Source: Streptomyces sp. S465
Lineage (GTDB): Bacteria; Actinomycetota; Actinomycetes; Streptomycetales; Streptomycetaceae
Length of the DNA stretch: 64,000 nt
Assembly (NCBI RefSeq): GCF_026898115.1
Contig: NZ_CP114036.1
Location: 8,488,001-8,552,000, forward strand
Direction of reading: 5' to 3'
Part shown: in pieces, positions 8,386-17,184 of the stretch
How positions within the stretch are numbered: the first letter of the stretch is position 1
How the letters are laid out: every line of letters begins with the position of its first letter
Program-made: the position numbers and the translations under genes
Notes under the pieces: model-generated
What the model saw: only the letters and a program-made list of their open reading frames with translations
What the model was told of the DNA's origin: nothing
Database searches by the model: none

Positions 8386-9153
8386 TCACCAGCGGGCGGC
8401 GCCGAGGTCGCGGGAGATGGCGCGGGCGGCGTCACGGGTCAGCCCGACGAGTGAGGCGTGGGGCCGTCCTTTGCCGTCGCAGAGGCGTTCCATGGCGCCG
8501 GAGATGCCGACGGCGCCCACCACCAGGCCGCCCTGTCCGCGGATGGGCGCCGCGATATCCGCCTCGCCCACCATCATTTCCTGTGTGGCGACCGCCCATC
8601 CGGTCTCCCGGATCTCGCTGAGCGCGCGGTTCAGCGCGTGTGCGGAGACGATCGTGTGCCGGGTGTAGCTCTCGGGTTCGGGGTCCATGAGCGGCTCCAG
8701 GGGGGTCGCCCCGAACGCCAGCAGGATCTTGCCCAGCGCGCTGGCGTGCAGGGGCAGCAGTGAGCCCACGTCCAGGGTCTGGAAGGTGTCGTCGGGCCGG
8801 AAGACGTGGTGGACGATGAGGACCTTGCCTTCCAGGGGCACGCCGATGCGCACCGCCTCGCCGCTGCGGGCGGCCAGGGCGTCGGTCCAGTTGATGGAGC
8901 GGGACCGCAGCTCGTTGATGTCGAGGTAGCTGGTCCCCAGGTGCAGCAGCGCCGCGCCGAGCTGGTACTTGCCCGTGGCCTTGTCCTGTTCGACGAAGTC
9001 GACGCTCTGGAGGGTGCGCAGGATGCCGTGCGCGGTGCCTTTGGCGAGGCCGAGCGAGGCCGCCACCTCGCCCAGACTGAGCCGTCCGGAGCCCTGGGCG
9101 AGCAGCCGCAGAATCGCCGCCGCCCGCTCGATGGACTGCACCGGGCCGGCCAT
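8386..9153 (-). CDS. IclR family regulator (GylR-like)
   Basis: 255 residues. The N-terminal winged helix (RAAAILRLLAQGSGRLSLGE, then LGLAKGTAHGILRTL) is followed by an IclR effector-binding domain (from about residue 80, with HHVFRPDDTFQTLDVGS). The sequence and its place directly upstream of glpK match GylR, the glycerol operon regulator of Streptomyces, which probably senses glycerol 3-phosphate. No ribosome site precedes the ATG; instead TACGAT sits exactly 6 bases upstream, so the message is probably leaderless. A TCGG-N5-CCGA dyad at about 9211-9224 in the divergent gap is a possible operator. Confidence 0.9.
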   Translation of the reverse strand: MAGPVQSIERAAAILRLLAQGSGRLSLGEVAASLGLAKGTAHGILRTLQSVDFVEQDKATGKYQLGAALLHLGTSYLDINELRSRSINWTDALAARSGEAVRIGVPLEGKVLIVHHVFRPDDTFQTLDVGSLLPLHASALGKILLAFGATPLEPLMDPEPESYTRHTIVSAHALNRALSEIRETGWAVATQEMMVGEADIAAPIRGQGGLVVGAVGISGAMERLCDGKGRPHASLVGLTRDAARAISRDLGAARW

Positions 9154-9159
9154 GACGCG

Positions 9160-9165
9160 ATCGTA
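9160..9165 (-). promoter_or_regulatory. Candidate -10 box (TACGAT) for leaderless IclR gene
   Basis: On the minus strand TACGAT fits TAnnnT and is separated from the ATG at 9153 by exactly six bases, with no Shine-Dalgarno sequence between. A -35 match is poor. Confidence 0.45.
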
Positions 9166-9233
9166 GCTCGTCGGTCAGCGGCACAGCCTGTCGGCGACGG
9201 CGCGAAACGTTCGGTAATGCCGACTGCGATTCG

Positions 9234-9262
9234 TTGACCCCGTCGGGTGAGCCCCATAGCGT
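9234..9262 (+). promoter_or_regulatory. Sigma70-type promoter for the ATPase gene at 9351
   Basis: TTGACC (9234-9239), a 17-base spacer and TAGCGT (9257-9262) form a good vegetative (HrdB-like) promoter. Transcription would start near 9269, giving a leader of about 80 bases. Confidence 0.65.
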
Positions 9263-9350
9263 CCGTATCAGGACAAGGACTCCAGTATGCCGATAGGTGA
9301 CTCATGGGACACCCGGCGGAGATACGTACCCGGCTCGGAGAGGAGGAGAC

Positions 9351-9917
9351 GTGGCGGAACGCTTGAGCTTGCCGGTGCCCGGTGTCGTGGGGCAGGCCGT
9401 GGGCATGGCCGAACTGTCCGGTGCCCGGCTCATCGGTGCCCAGGTGTCGGCCCCGGACCCCCTGACGGCGCCGGGGGCGGCCGGTGCCGGTGGCCAGGCC
9501 CCTCGTCCGCCGTCGGCGGACGAGGGCGACGGTCATGTCCTCCCGGTCCCGCATGCGTGTGAGGCCGTCGCCACGGTGCGGCGGCGGGCGCACGCGCTGC
9601 TGTCGGAGTGGGAGCTGCCGGACGACCGGCTCGACGAGGCGCTCATGGTGATCTCGGAGATGGTCACCAACGCGGTCCTGCACGCCCTGCCCCCGGCGGT
9701 GCTGCGGCTGCGCCGGACGGAGTCCGAGGGCTGCTCCACCGTGCGGATCGAGGTCATCGACGGCGGCCCGGTCCCCGCCGACCAGCGGGCGGACGAGGAC
9801 ATCGAGCCCGATGAGCACGGCCGCGGGCTCGGCATCGTCACCGCGCTGTCGACGCGCCACGGCAGCCATGCCTGCCGCGACGGCATCACCTGGTGGGCGG
9901 ATCTGCCGGTCGCCTAG
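9351..9917 (+). CDS. ATP-binding protein, anti-sigma-factor kinase-like (HATPase_c)
   Basis: 188 residues from a GTG at 9351, chosen because AGGAGG lies 4 bases upstream; a longer reading frame from 9297 lacks this. The first 60 residues are Ala/Gly/Pro-rich. The remainder is a GHKL ATPase of the RsbW/SpoIIAB type: the N box with Glu103 and Asn107 (SEMVTNAVLHA), the DGG of the G1 box near 137-139 and a GRGLGI lid at about 157-162. Streptomyces encode dozens of these; some phosphorylate anti-anti-sigma factors, most are uncharacterised. No sigma or STAS partner is adjacent. Confidence 0.9.
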   Translation: MAERLSLPVPGVVGQAVGMAELSGARLIGAQVSAPDPLTAPGAAGAGGQAPRPPSADEGDGHVLPVPHACEAVATVRRRAHALLSEWELPDDRLDEALMVISEMVTNAVLHALPPAVLRLRRTESEGCSTVRIEVIDGGPVPADQRADEDIEPDEHGRGLGIVTALSTRHGSHACRDGITWWADLPVA

Positions 9918-9925
9918 CGCCCGGC

Positions 9926-11287
9926 TCAGACCGGTTCGGGCTGCGGTTCCGGCCGCGGGGCCGGCGCGGCGGCCGGTTCCCACCGCCTGGTGGTCCGGAC
10001 GTAGCCCTGGATCACCGAGGCCATCGCCAGCAGGAGAAGCGGTCCGAACAGCCAGGGTGCCTGGGCCATCTCCACCGGCAGATAGCGATAGCACAGCAAG
10101 AGCGCGGCGAAGACCGTCGTGCCGTAGACGACGAGCTGGGTTCCCGACCGGTCCCAGCCGCGGGCGAGCGAGAGCAGCGCCGCCTCGATGGTGAGCGTGA
10201 ACACCACGCCGGCGACGAGGTCCACGCCGTAGTGGTAGCCGAATCCCAGCGTCGCGCCGAGCGTGGCGATCAGCCAGAACGTGCCCGCGTAGCGCAGCGC
10301 CCGCGGGCCCTTGCGGGAGTGGATGAAGATCGCGGTGGCCCATGCCGTGTGCAGGCTGGGCATGCAGTTGCGTGGGGTGATCTCGTCGAAGGGCACCGGG
10401 TGCGGGGTGCTGATCGGCGGCGGTGTGTGCGGCCACAGGTCGGCCACGGCCCAGTGCCCGCCGTCGGCGCCGTAGGCGAAGACCGGTCCGACCACGGGGA
10501 AGATCATGTAGATGCCCGGTCCGAGGAGGCCGATCACGAGGAACGTGCGCACCAGGTGGTGGCGGGGGAAGCGGCGCTCGACGGCCACCTTGCGCAGCTG
10601 GTACATCGCGACGGCGACCGCGGCCACCGCGAGCTGGATGTAGACGTAGTCGAGGATGTGGCTGCCGATCGGGCCGGTGGCCCGGACGATCCGGCCCGCC
10701 AGCCACGAGGGGTTGCCCAGCGCGTGATCGGCGGTGGCCACGTACGGGTCGAGCACCGTCGGGCGGGTCCTGGAGGTGATGAGCAGCCAGGTGTCGCCGG
10801 TCTTGCGGCCGGCCACCAGCAGCAGGGCCAGCCCGACGCCCTTCAGCAGCAGGAGGCGTTCTGGGCCGGTGCGGCGGGTGACGGCGATGACCGCACAGCC
10901 CAGGATGACCCACAGCGCGCCGTTGCCGAAGGGGTGGCCGTCGGTCGGCTGTGCGTCGGCCGCCCACCGCACCAGGAAGAAGACGACGTCGATGCCGATC
11001 GCGGCACCGGCCGCGAGGAACCGTTGCCGCCAGGTGAGCACCACCATCATCAGCGCCATACCGGCGTACAGCAGGAAACCGGATTTGGGGGCGAACACCA
11101 CCTCTTTCACCTGGTTGGTGATCGGCCCCGGCAGCCCGTAGCGGCGCGCGACGATCTCCAGCGTGATGAAGAATCCGAGGGCCGTCACACCGGCCGTGGC
11201 CCACAGCATCGTCCGGGGTTGACGCCACGCGGTGGCCTTCGTGCTGCTGCTTATTCGGGAGAACACCCGCGATGCTTTAGATGTCAA
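9926..11287 (-). CDS. PAP2 superfamily membrane phosphatase
   Basis: Up to 453 residues, about ten hydrophobic helices. The C-terminal third carries the PAP2/Aur1-type catalytic elements: CMPSLHTAWA (PSLH at 310-313) and GYHYGVDLVAG (His352, Asp355). This resembles the inositol phosphorylceramide synthase/PAP2_3 subgroup, so it probably dephosphorylates or transfers a lipid phosphate in the membrane. The longest frame begins with TTG at 11287 and has no ribosome site; a GTG at 11266 or an ATG at 11209 are alternatives, so the first 26 residues are uncertain. It is convergent with the ATPase gene, 8 bases apart. Confidence 0.88.
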   Translation of the reverse strand: MTSKASRVFSRISSSTKATAWRQPRTMLWATAGVTALGFFITLEIVARRYGLPGPITNQVKEVVFAPKSGFLLYAGMALMMVVLTWRQRFLAAGAAIGIDVVFFLVRWAADAQPTDGHPFGNGALWVILGCAVIAVTRRTGPERLLLLKGVGLALLLVAGRKTGDTWLLITSRTRPTVLDPYVATADHALGNPSWLAGRIVRATGPIGSHILDYVYIQLAVAAVAVAMYQLRKVAVERRFPRHHLVRTFLVIGLLGPGIYMIFPVVGPVFAYGADGGHWAVADLWPHTPPPISTPHPVPFDEITPRNCMPSLHTAWATAIFIHSRKGPRALRYAGTFWLIATLGATLGFGYHYGVDLVAGVVFTLTIEAALLSLARGWDRSGTQLVVYGTTVFAALLLCYRYLPVEMAQAPWLFGPLLLLAMASVIQGYVRTTRRWEPAAAPAPRPEPQPEPV

Positions 11288-11508
11288 TGTCTGGCCGATG
11301 TACTAGATGGTGGTGATGAGGGCACTCCTCATGGGCCGATCATGCTAGCGGAGCGGTGCGGGCGGGGTGCGCCGGTCGCGGGTGGGTGCGGGCGGGGCGA
11401 TGCCGCGGCCGGGGTCAAGTCGCCTTCCGCGCCGAGGACTTGGCCTCGCGCGGGCTCGCCGAAAAAGGGGATGCGTCCTGCGAAGTGCCTTTTCGGGCCG
11501 GAGCGGCC

Positions 11509-12765
11509 TCAGCGCGCGGTCCGGTCCCAGGTGACCGGGAGCCGGTGGACTCCGTAGACGAGCATGTCGTGACGGAGCGGCACCTGGTCGGGCGGCACCG
11601 CCAGGCGGAGCGTGGGGAAGCGCCGCAGCAGGGCCGGATAGCCCGCGCTCATCTCCATCCGCGCCAGGTGCTGGCCCAGGCACTGGTGGATGCCGTGGCC
11701 GAAGGCGATCTGATCGGCCGCGTCCCGGGTGACGTCCAGGGTGTCGGGGTCGGGGAACCGTGCCGGGTCCCGGTTGGCCGAGGCGATCGAGCCCACCACC
11801 GTCTCCCCGGCGCGCACCCGTACCCCGGCGATCTCCAGGTCCTCCCGGGCGGCCCGTACCGTGCCGAACTGGACGATGGTCAGATACCGCAGCAGCTCCT
11901 CGACCGCGCGCTCGGCCAGTTCGGGCCGCTCCCGCACCCTGCGCGACTGCTCGGGGTGGCACAGCAGGGCGTAGGTGCCCAGGGCCAGCATGTTCGCCGT
12001 GGTCTCATGGCCCGCGACGAGCAGCAGCAGGCCCACCCCGGTCAGCTCCTCGTCGGTCAGCCCGGCTGCTTTGGCGGTGCCGGGGCCGCCGGGCGTGCCG
12101 TGGTCGCCGACCACCAGACGGGACAGCAGCGCCTCGTCCGGATGGTGCCGTTTGGTGTCGATCAGCTCCCGCATGTACTCCCACAGCGCGTCCCGGGCCG
12201 CGTAGACCTCCGCCTCGTCCTGGCCGAGGCGGAGCAGCACGGTGGCCCACCGCTGGAAGTCGGCCCGGTCCTCGTACGGCACGCCCAGCAGCTCGCAGAT
12301 CACCAGCGAGGGGATCGGCTGGGCGAAGGACGGCACGAGGTCGGCCGGCGGGCCGGCGTGCTCCATCGCGGCCAGGTGGTCTTCGACGATCTCCTCGATC
12401 CGGGGCCGCAGCCCGCGCATCCCCCGGGCGGTGAACCACTTGCTCAGCAGCCGCCGGTAGCGGGTGTGCTGCGGTGGGTCCATGCCGATGAACGAGCCCA
12501 GCATGCGGCGATCGTCCCGGCGGACCGGAAACGCGTGCACCGGGGAGGAGGTCCGGCGGCGGTCGGAGCTGAACCGGTCGTCCGCCAGCAGCCGCGTCAC
12601 GTCCTCGTACCGGGTGAGCAGCCAGCCCACCGTGCCGTCCGGGAAGGCCAGCCGGCTGGCCCTGCCCTCCTCGCGCAACGCCGCGTAGGCGCCGGGCGGA
12701 TCGAAGGGGCAGTCACGATGCCGGGGCAGCGCCGCCGGGGCCGACGGGCGTCGTGTGACGGACAC
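11509..12765 (-). CDS. Cytochrome P450 (CYP105/107-like)
   Basis: 418 residues with every hallmark: helix I AGHETT at 251-256 (acid-alcohol pair intact), ELLR at 290-293, and heme loop FGHGIHQCLG with Cys362. The sequence style (RHRDCPFDPP start, DPPQHTRYRR) is that of Streptomyces CYP105/CYP107-type monooxygenases used in xenobiotic or secondary metabolism. It follows an MFS exporter gene by 88 bases on the same strand and may be cotranscribed with it, hinting at modification plus export of a small molecule. No ferredoxin gene is adjacent. Unlike the P450 at 1569-2810 it retains the acidic residue of helix I. Confidence 0.95.
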   Translation of the reverse strand: MSVTRRPSAPAALPRHRDCPFDPPGAYAALREEGRASRLAFPDGTVGWLLTRYEDVTRLLADDRFSSDRRRTSSPVHAFPVRRDDRRMLGSFIGMDPPQHTRYRRLLSKWFTARGMRGLRPRIEEIVEDHLAAMEHAGPPADLVPSFAQPIPSLVICELLGVPYEDRADFQRWATVLLRLGQDEAEVYAARDALWEYMRELIDTKRHHPDEALLSRLVVGDHGTPGGPGTAKAAGLTDEELTGVGLLLLVAGHETTANMLALGTYALLCHPEQSRRVRERPELAERAVEELLRYLTIVQFGTVRAAREDLEIAGVRVRAGETVVGSIASANRDPARFPDPDTLDVTRDAADQIAFGHGIHQCLGQHLARMEMSAGYPALLRRFPTLRLAVPPDQVPLRHDMLVYGVHRLPVTWDRTAR

Positions 12766-12853
12766 GGTGACGCTCCCTTCGAAGACGGACCGAGTCCCTC
12801 CCGTTCGAGCGTAGCTCGGGCCACGGGGGCGCGCCGCCCGTGCCGGTGGACGC

Positions 12854-14176
12854 TCAACGGGGGCGGTGGCCGGGCAGGGCCGGCCCGTCGTCGCGGTCCG
12901 CCCGGGGTGTTCCGTGACCGTGCGGCGGAGCGGACGCCGGAAGGTCCCGGGCGTGCCGGACGGGGGAGAAGAGCAGGATCAGCCCGGCCAGCGGAATGCC
13001 CGCCGTGGTGATCCACATCGCGGTGCGCAGGCCCAGCGCGGTGCCGAGCGCGCCGCCGAGCAGGGCTCCCAGGGGGAGCGTGCCGTAGCTGACGAACGAT
13101 GATGTCGCGGTGAGCCGGCCGAGAAGTTCCGGCGGGCAGTAGCGCTGCTGGAAACCGGCTTTGATGACATTGCCGGCCACCACGCCGGCGGTGACGCAGA
13201 AGCCGCCCGCCAGGAAGAGCGCGAGGCCGGGCCCGTCGGTGGTCATCGGCATGAGCAAGGCGCCCATGGCCAGCCCCAGTTCGAACAGGAGCGTGGCCCG
13301 TGCGTCGCCGACCCGGGCGGCGACGCGGCGTGCGCAGAACGCCCCGGTGACGCCCCCGAGGCTGACGGCCGCGACGAGGCCGCCGACCAGCCCGGGGGAC
13401 AGGCCGACGGTCCGGACCAGGAAGACGACCCGGATCGACTGGTATCCCATCAGTGCCAGGTTGGAGGCGGCCGCGAAGAGCGTCAGGGTGCGCAGCCACC
13501 GGTCGTGGGTGATCAGCCGCAGCCCCTGGGCCACCTCGTGCACCAGCGCCCGGGGAGGGCGCTCGGCCGCGGGGACACGCGGTTCGCGGAAACGGATGCC
13601 GGTCAGGCACAGGAGGGAGACGGCGAACGTGGCGGCGTTGACGAACATCCCGTTCACCGCGCCCGCCAGCTGAGCGATCAGGCCGCCGGAGCCCTGGCCG
13701 GCGATCTGCGCGGCGGACGCGCTGCCGTGCAGTGCGGCGTTGCCCTCGGGCTGGTCGGCGGGGTCCAGGAGGGCGGGGAGATACGCGCTGTAGGCGGTCT
13801 GGAAGAACACCGCCGCGGTGCCCGTCAGCAGGGCGACGGCCAGCAGCAGCCCGATGCTCAGGCGGCCGCACCAGGCGGCCACCGGGACGCAGGCGAACAG
13901 CACCAGGGAGACCGCCGCGGCGGTCAGCATGACCGGTCTGCGGGGCAGCCGGTCCACCCAGGCGCCCGCGGGCAGTCCGATGACCAGCCAGGGGAGCCAG
14001 CCGGCGGCGGTCAGCAGGCCGATCTCGAAGGTGTCCGCGGTGAGCGTGGAGACGGCGATCAGCGGCATGGCCACACCGGTGACGGCCGCGCCGTACTTCC
14101 CGGCGGTCTCGCCGCACCACAGCAGCCGGAAGTCGCGGTGGCGCCGCAGCAGGCCACCGGGGGTCCTGGTGGGCAT
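12854..14176 (-). CDS. MFS transporter (EntS/MFS_3-like)
   Basis: 440 residues, about twelve transmembrane helices. N-terminal features typical of the MFS_3/EntS-like exporter group are RDFRLLWCGETAGKYG and the loop-2/3 segment GLPAGAWVDRLPRRPVM. These carriers export siderophores, antibiotics or other small molecules by proton antiport. The ATG at 14176 has AAGGGG upstream; one in-frame TTG before it is less likely. It precedes a P450 gene in the same direction and is divergent from the gntP-gudD operon. Confidence 0.9.
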   Translation of the reverse strand: MPTRTPGGLLRRHRDFRLLWCGETAGKYGAAVTGVAMPLIAVSTLTADTFEIGLLTAAGWLPWLVIGLPAGAWVDRLPRRPVMLTAAAVSLVLFACVPVAAWCGRLSIGLLLAVALLTGTAAVFFQTAYSAYLPALLDPADQPEGNAALHGSASAAQIAGQGSGGLIAQLAGAVNGMFVNAATFAVSLLCLTGIRFREPRVPAAERPPRALVHEVAQGLRLITHDRWLRTLTLFAAASNLALMGYQSIRVVFLVRTVGLSPGLVGGLVAAVSLGGVTGAFCARRVAARVGDARATLLFELGLAMGALLMPMTTDGPGLALFLAGGFCVTAGVVAGNVIKAGFQQRYCPPELLGRLTATSSFVSYGTLPLGALLGGALGTALGLRTAMWITTAGIPLAGLILLFSPVRHARDLPASAPPHGHGTPRADRDDGPALPGHRPR

Positions 14177-14344
14177 CAACGCCCCTTCATGTCGCCCGCG
14201 ACACGGACGTGTTGCATGAGCGTGAACAACGATGCTCCCCCGGTATCAACGCATGCGAATTTTAAGTTAGACGTAGATCGTGTGGCGACCTTAGCTTGCT
14301 GAGAAGCTCGTCGGCCGCCGATGCGGAATCCGCGGGCAGACCCA

Positions 14345-14373
14345 TTGACCGAGGGTGATCACCCCTCTAACCT
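14345..14373 (+). promoter_or_regulatory. Promoter of gntP-gudD with palindrome in the spacer
   Basis: TTGACC (14345-14350), a 17-base spacer and TAACCT (14368-14373) form a strong promoter within the 313-base divergent gap 14177-14489. The spacer contains the perfect 12-base palindrome GGGTGATCACCC at 14353-14364, so a bound regulator would cover the polymerase site. The rest of the gap upstream (14240-14290) is unusually AT-rich for this genome and may hold the divergent MFS promoter. Confidence 0.7.
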
Positions 14374-14391
14374 CCATCTGCATATGTAAAC

Positions 14392-14413
14392 GGAGTGCAT
14401 GTATATGGACTCC
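14392..14413. promoter_or_regulatory. Imperfect 22-base dyad downstream of the gntP promoter
   Basis: GGAGT-gCATgtatATGg-ACTCC has arms of 5 bases plus an inner CAT/ATG pairing. It begins about 12 bases after the predicted transcription start, where a repressor could act as a roadblock. GntR/FadR-type proteins bind TA-rich dyads of this kind, but no regulator gene is adjacent. Confidence 0.4.
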
Positions 14414-14489
14414 ACGGCCCGCCTGGCGATCCGTTCGAGCTTCCCGCTCACCGGCCGCAGTGCGAAGCAGTTCAAAGGGGAACTGAGAC

Positions 14490-15827
14490 ATGCCTCTAGT
14501 CGTCGTAGGAATCAGCGTGGTGATCCTGCTGTTCCTCATGACCAAGCTGAAGCTCAACGGCTTCATCGCCCTGCTCCTCGTGGCCGTCGGCGTCGCGCTG
14601 GTACGGGGGGTCGGGATGGAGAAGATCCCCGATGTCCTCGCCGAGGGCGTCGGGGGCCAGATCGGCGACACCCTGCTGGTCGTCGGTCTCGGCGCCATGG
14701 TCGGCCGGGTGATGGGCGACGCCGGCGCCGCCCAGCGGATAGCCAACACCCTCATCGACACCTTCGGACTGCGCTGGGTGCAGGTGGCGATGGTGGTCAC
14801 CGCCATGCTCATCGGCGTCACCATGTTCTACGAGGTGGCCTTCGTCATCATCGTGCCGGTGGCGTTCACCATCGTCCGGGTCACCCGGAAGAACCTGCTG
14901 TGGGTCGGCCTCCCGATGTCCATCGCCCTGTCGACCATGCACAGCTTCCTGCCGCCCCACCCCGGCCCCACCGCGGTGGCCTCGACCTTCCACGCCTCCG
15001 TCGGCCTGACCCTGTTCTACGGACTGTTCATCGCCATTCCGGCCGGTGCGCTGATCGCCCTGGTGTGGCCGCGCCTCCCGTTCGTCCGGGCCATGGACCC
15101 CCAGATCCCCAAGGGCCTGGTCACCGAGCGCACCTTCACCGACGAGGAGATGCCGAGCCTGGGCTGGTCGCTGTCGGTGGCCCTGGTCCCGGTGGTGCTG
15201 ATCGCCGGCGCCGCGGTGACCGACATGGCCGTGTCCGGCTCCAGCCCCGTCCTGCGCTTCATCACCTTCATCGGCTCCGCGCCCGTCGCCCTGATGATCA
15301 CCCTGCTGCTGGCCGTGTGGGCGTTCGGCCCGCGGATCGGCCGGAGCCTGGGCGAGGTCAGCGCCTCCTGCAACTCCGCGGCCCAGGCGATGGCGATGAT
15401 CCTGCTGGTCATCGGGGCCGGCGGCGCCTTCAAGGAGGTGCTGGTCGAAGGCGGGATCTCCGATTACATCAAGGACGTCATGGGCGACTGGCCCATCTCG
15501 CCGATCATCCTCGCCTGGCTCATCGCCGTCATCCTGCGGGTGGCGCTCGGATCGGCCACGGTCGCCGTGGTCACCGCGGCCGGTGTGGTGCAGCCGCTCC
15601 TGGAGAACAGCGGAGTCCACCCCGAGCTGATGGTCCTCGCCGTCTCCTGTGGATCGATCGCCTTCAGCCATGTGAACGACCCCGGCTTCTGGATGTTCAA
15701 GGAGTACTTCAACCTCTCCGTCATCGACGCCATCAAGGCGCGCACCACCTACACCACCGTGCTCGCGGTCCTCGGTCTCGGCGGCGTCCTGGCCGTCGAG
15801 TGGACCCTCGAAGCCCTCAACATGTGA
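14490..15827 (+). CDS. GntP family gluconate/sugar-acid permease
   Basis: 445 residues, about twelve to fourteen hydrophobic segments. It matches the GntP family throughout, including IGVTMFYEVAFVIIVPVAF and the diagnostic MHSFLPPHPGPTAVAS in the first half, and SCGSIAFSHVNDPGFWMFKE near the C terminus. Family members are proton symporters for gluconate, glucarate and related aldonates. AAAGGGGA lies 9 bases before the ATG. Glucarate dehydratase follows 25 bases downstream, so the probable substrate is D-glucarate (or galactarate) rather than gluconate. The promoter is at 14345-14373. Confidence 0.95.
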   Translation: MPLVVVGISVVILLFLMTKLKLNGFIALLLVAVGVALVRGVGMEKIPDVLAEGVGGQIGDTLLVVGLGAMVGRVMGDAGAAQRIANTLIDTFGLRWVQVAMVVTAMLIGVTMFYEVAFVIIVPVAFTIVRVTRKNLLWVGLPMSIALSTMHSFLPPHPGPTAVASTFHASVGLTLFYGLFIAIPAGALIALVWPRLPFVRAMDPQIPKGLVTERTFTDEEMPSLGWSLSVALVPVVLIAGAAVTDMAVSGSSPVLRFITFIGSAPVALMITLLLAVWAFGPRIGRSLGEVSASCNSAAQAMAMILLVIGAGGAFKEVLVEGGISDYIKDVMGDWPISPIILAWLIAVILRVALGSATVAVVTAAGVVQPLLENSGVHPELMVLAVSCGSIAFSHVNDPGFWMFKEYFNLSVIDAIKARTTYTTVLAVLGLGGVLAVEWTLEALNM

Positions 15828-15852
15828 TTCCCTCCGATACAAGGACCCTGCG

Positions 15853-17181
15853 ATGAGCCAGCCGACCGTCACCTCCTTCTCCGTCTATCCGGTCGCCGGC
15901 CGGGACAGCATGGAGCTGAACCTCTCCGGCGCCCACGGCCCCTACTTCACCCGCAACGTGGTCGTCCTCGAAGACTCCGAGGGCCGTACCGGACTGGGGG
16001 AGGTCCCCGGCGGTGAGAAGATCACCCAGACCCTGCGCGACGCCGAGTCCCTCGTCGTCGGCGCGCGGCTGGGCGACTACAAGCGGGTGCTGCGCGAGAT
16101 CGGGCAGCGGTTCGGCGACCGGGACTTGGGGGGCCGGGGCGCCCAGACCTTCGATCTGCGCACCACCGTGCACGCCGTCACCGCCGTCGAGTCGGCCCTG
16201 CTCGACCTGCTGGGACAGCATCTTCAGGTGCCCGTCGCGGCGCTCCTGGGCGACGGTCAGCAGCGCGACGCGGTACGGGTCCTGGGCTATCTGTTCTACG
16301 TCGGCGACCCCGACCGGACCGACCTGGAGTACGTGCGCGAACCCGGCGCCGACGCCGAGTGGTACCGCATCCGCCACGAGGAGGCGCTGACCCCCGAGGC
16401 GATCGTGCGCCAGGCCGAGGCCACCTACGACCTCTACGGCTTCCGCGACTTCAAGCTCAAGGGCGGGGTCCTGGAGGGACACGAGGAGGTCAAGGCGGTA
16501 CGGGCGCTCAAGGAGCGCTTCCCCGAGGCCCGTATCACCCTCGACCCCAACGGCGCCTGGTCGCTGCGCGAGGCGATCGAACTGTGCCGGCCGCTGACCG
16601 GCACGCTCGCCTACGCCGAGGACCCGTGCGGGGCCGAGGACGGTTACTCGGGCCGGGAGATCCTGGCGGAGTTCCGGCGCGCCACCGGGCTGCCCACGGC
16701 CACCAACATGATCGCCACGGACTGGCGGCAGATGACCCACGCGCTGGCCTTGCAGTCCGTGTCCATCCCGCTGGCCGACCCCCACTTCTGGACCCTCCAG
16801 GGGTCGGTCCGGGTGGCCCAGCTCTGCCATGAGATGGGCCTGACCTGGGGCTGCCACTCCAACAACCACTTCGACATCTCCCTGGCCATGGTGGCCCACT
16901 GCGGAGCCGCCGCACCGGGCGAGTACAACGCCCTGGACACCCACTGGATCTGGCAGGAGGGACTGGAGCGGCTCACCGTCGAACCGCCGCGGATCGTCGG
17001 CGGTGAGATCGCCATCCCCGACGCCCCCGGACTGGGCATCACCCTCGACAAGGACCGGCTCCTCGCCGCCCACGCCCTCTACCAGGAGAAGGCGCTGGGG
17101 GCGCGGGACGACGCGGTCGGGATGCGCTATCTCGTCCCGGGCTGGACCTTCGACAACAAGCGTCCCTGTCTGGTGCGCTGA
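15853..17181 (+). CDS. gudD: Glucarate dehydratase
   Basis: 442 residues, enolase superfamily. It dehydrates D-glucarate to 5-keto-4-deoxy-D-glucarate. Residues align with E. coli GudD at a constant offset of four: KLK at 201-203 (catalytic Lys203), metal ligands Asp231, Glu256 and Asn285, and the His335/Asp309 dyad. GCHSNNHFDIS and the substrate loop HGPYFTRN at about 29-36 are also conserved. It is the second gene of a two-gene operon with the permease. The next enzymes (KDG dehydratase or aldolase) are not in the window. Its stop is 3 bases from the stop of the convergent DUF4142 gene. Confidence 0.97.
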   Translation: MSQPTVTSFSVYPVAGRDSMELNLSGAHGPYFTRNVVVLEDSEGRTGLGEVPGGEKITQTLRDAESLVVGARLGDYKRVLREIGQRFGDRDLGGRGAQTFDLRTTVHAVTAVESALLDLLGQHLQVPVAALLGDGQQRDAVRVLGYLFYVGDPDRTDLEYVREPGADAEWYRIRHEEALTPEAIVRQAEATYDLYGFRDFKLKGGVLEGHEEVKAVRALKERFPEARITLDPNGAWSLREAIELCRPLTGTLAYAEDPCGAEDGYSGREILAEFRRATGLPTATNMIATDWRQMTHALALQSVSIPLADPHFWTLQGSVRVAQLCHEMGLTWGCHSNNHFDISLAMVAHCGAAAPGEYNALDTHWIWQEGLERLTVEPPRIVGGEIAIPDAPGLGITLDKDRLLAAHALYQEKALGARDDAVGMRYLVPGWTFDNKRPCLVR

Positions 17182-17184
17182 GCG

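Noticed and set aside
11260..11292. TTGACA near 11287 as a -35 box for the PAP2 gene
   Set aside because: It coincides with the longest possible start codon and no -10 box lies 16-18 bases downstream; the start of this gene remains unresolved.
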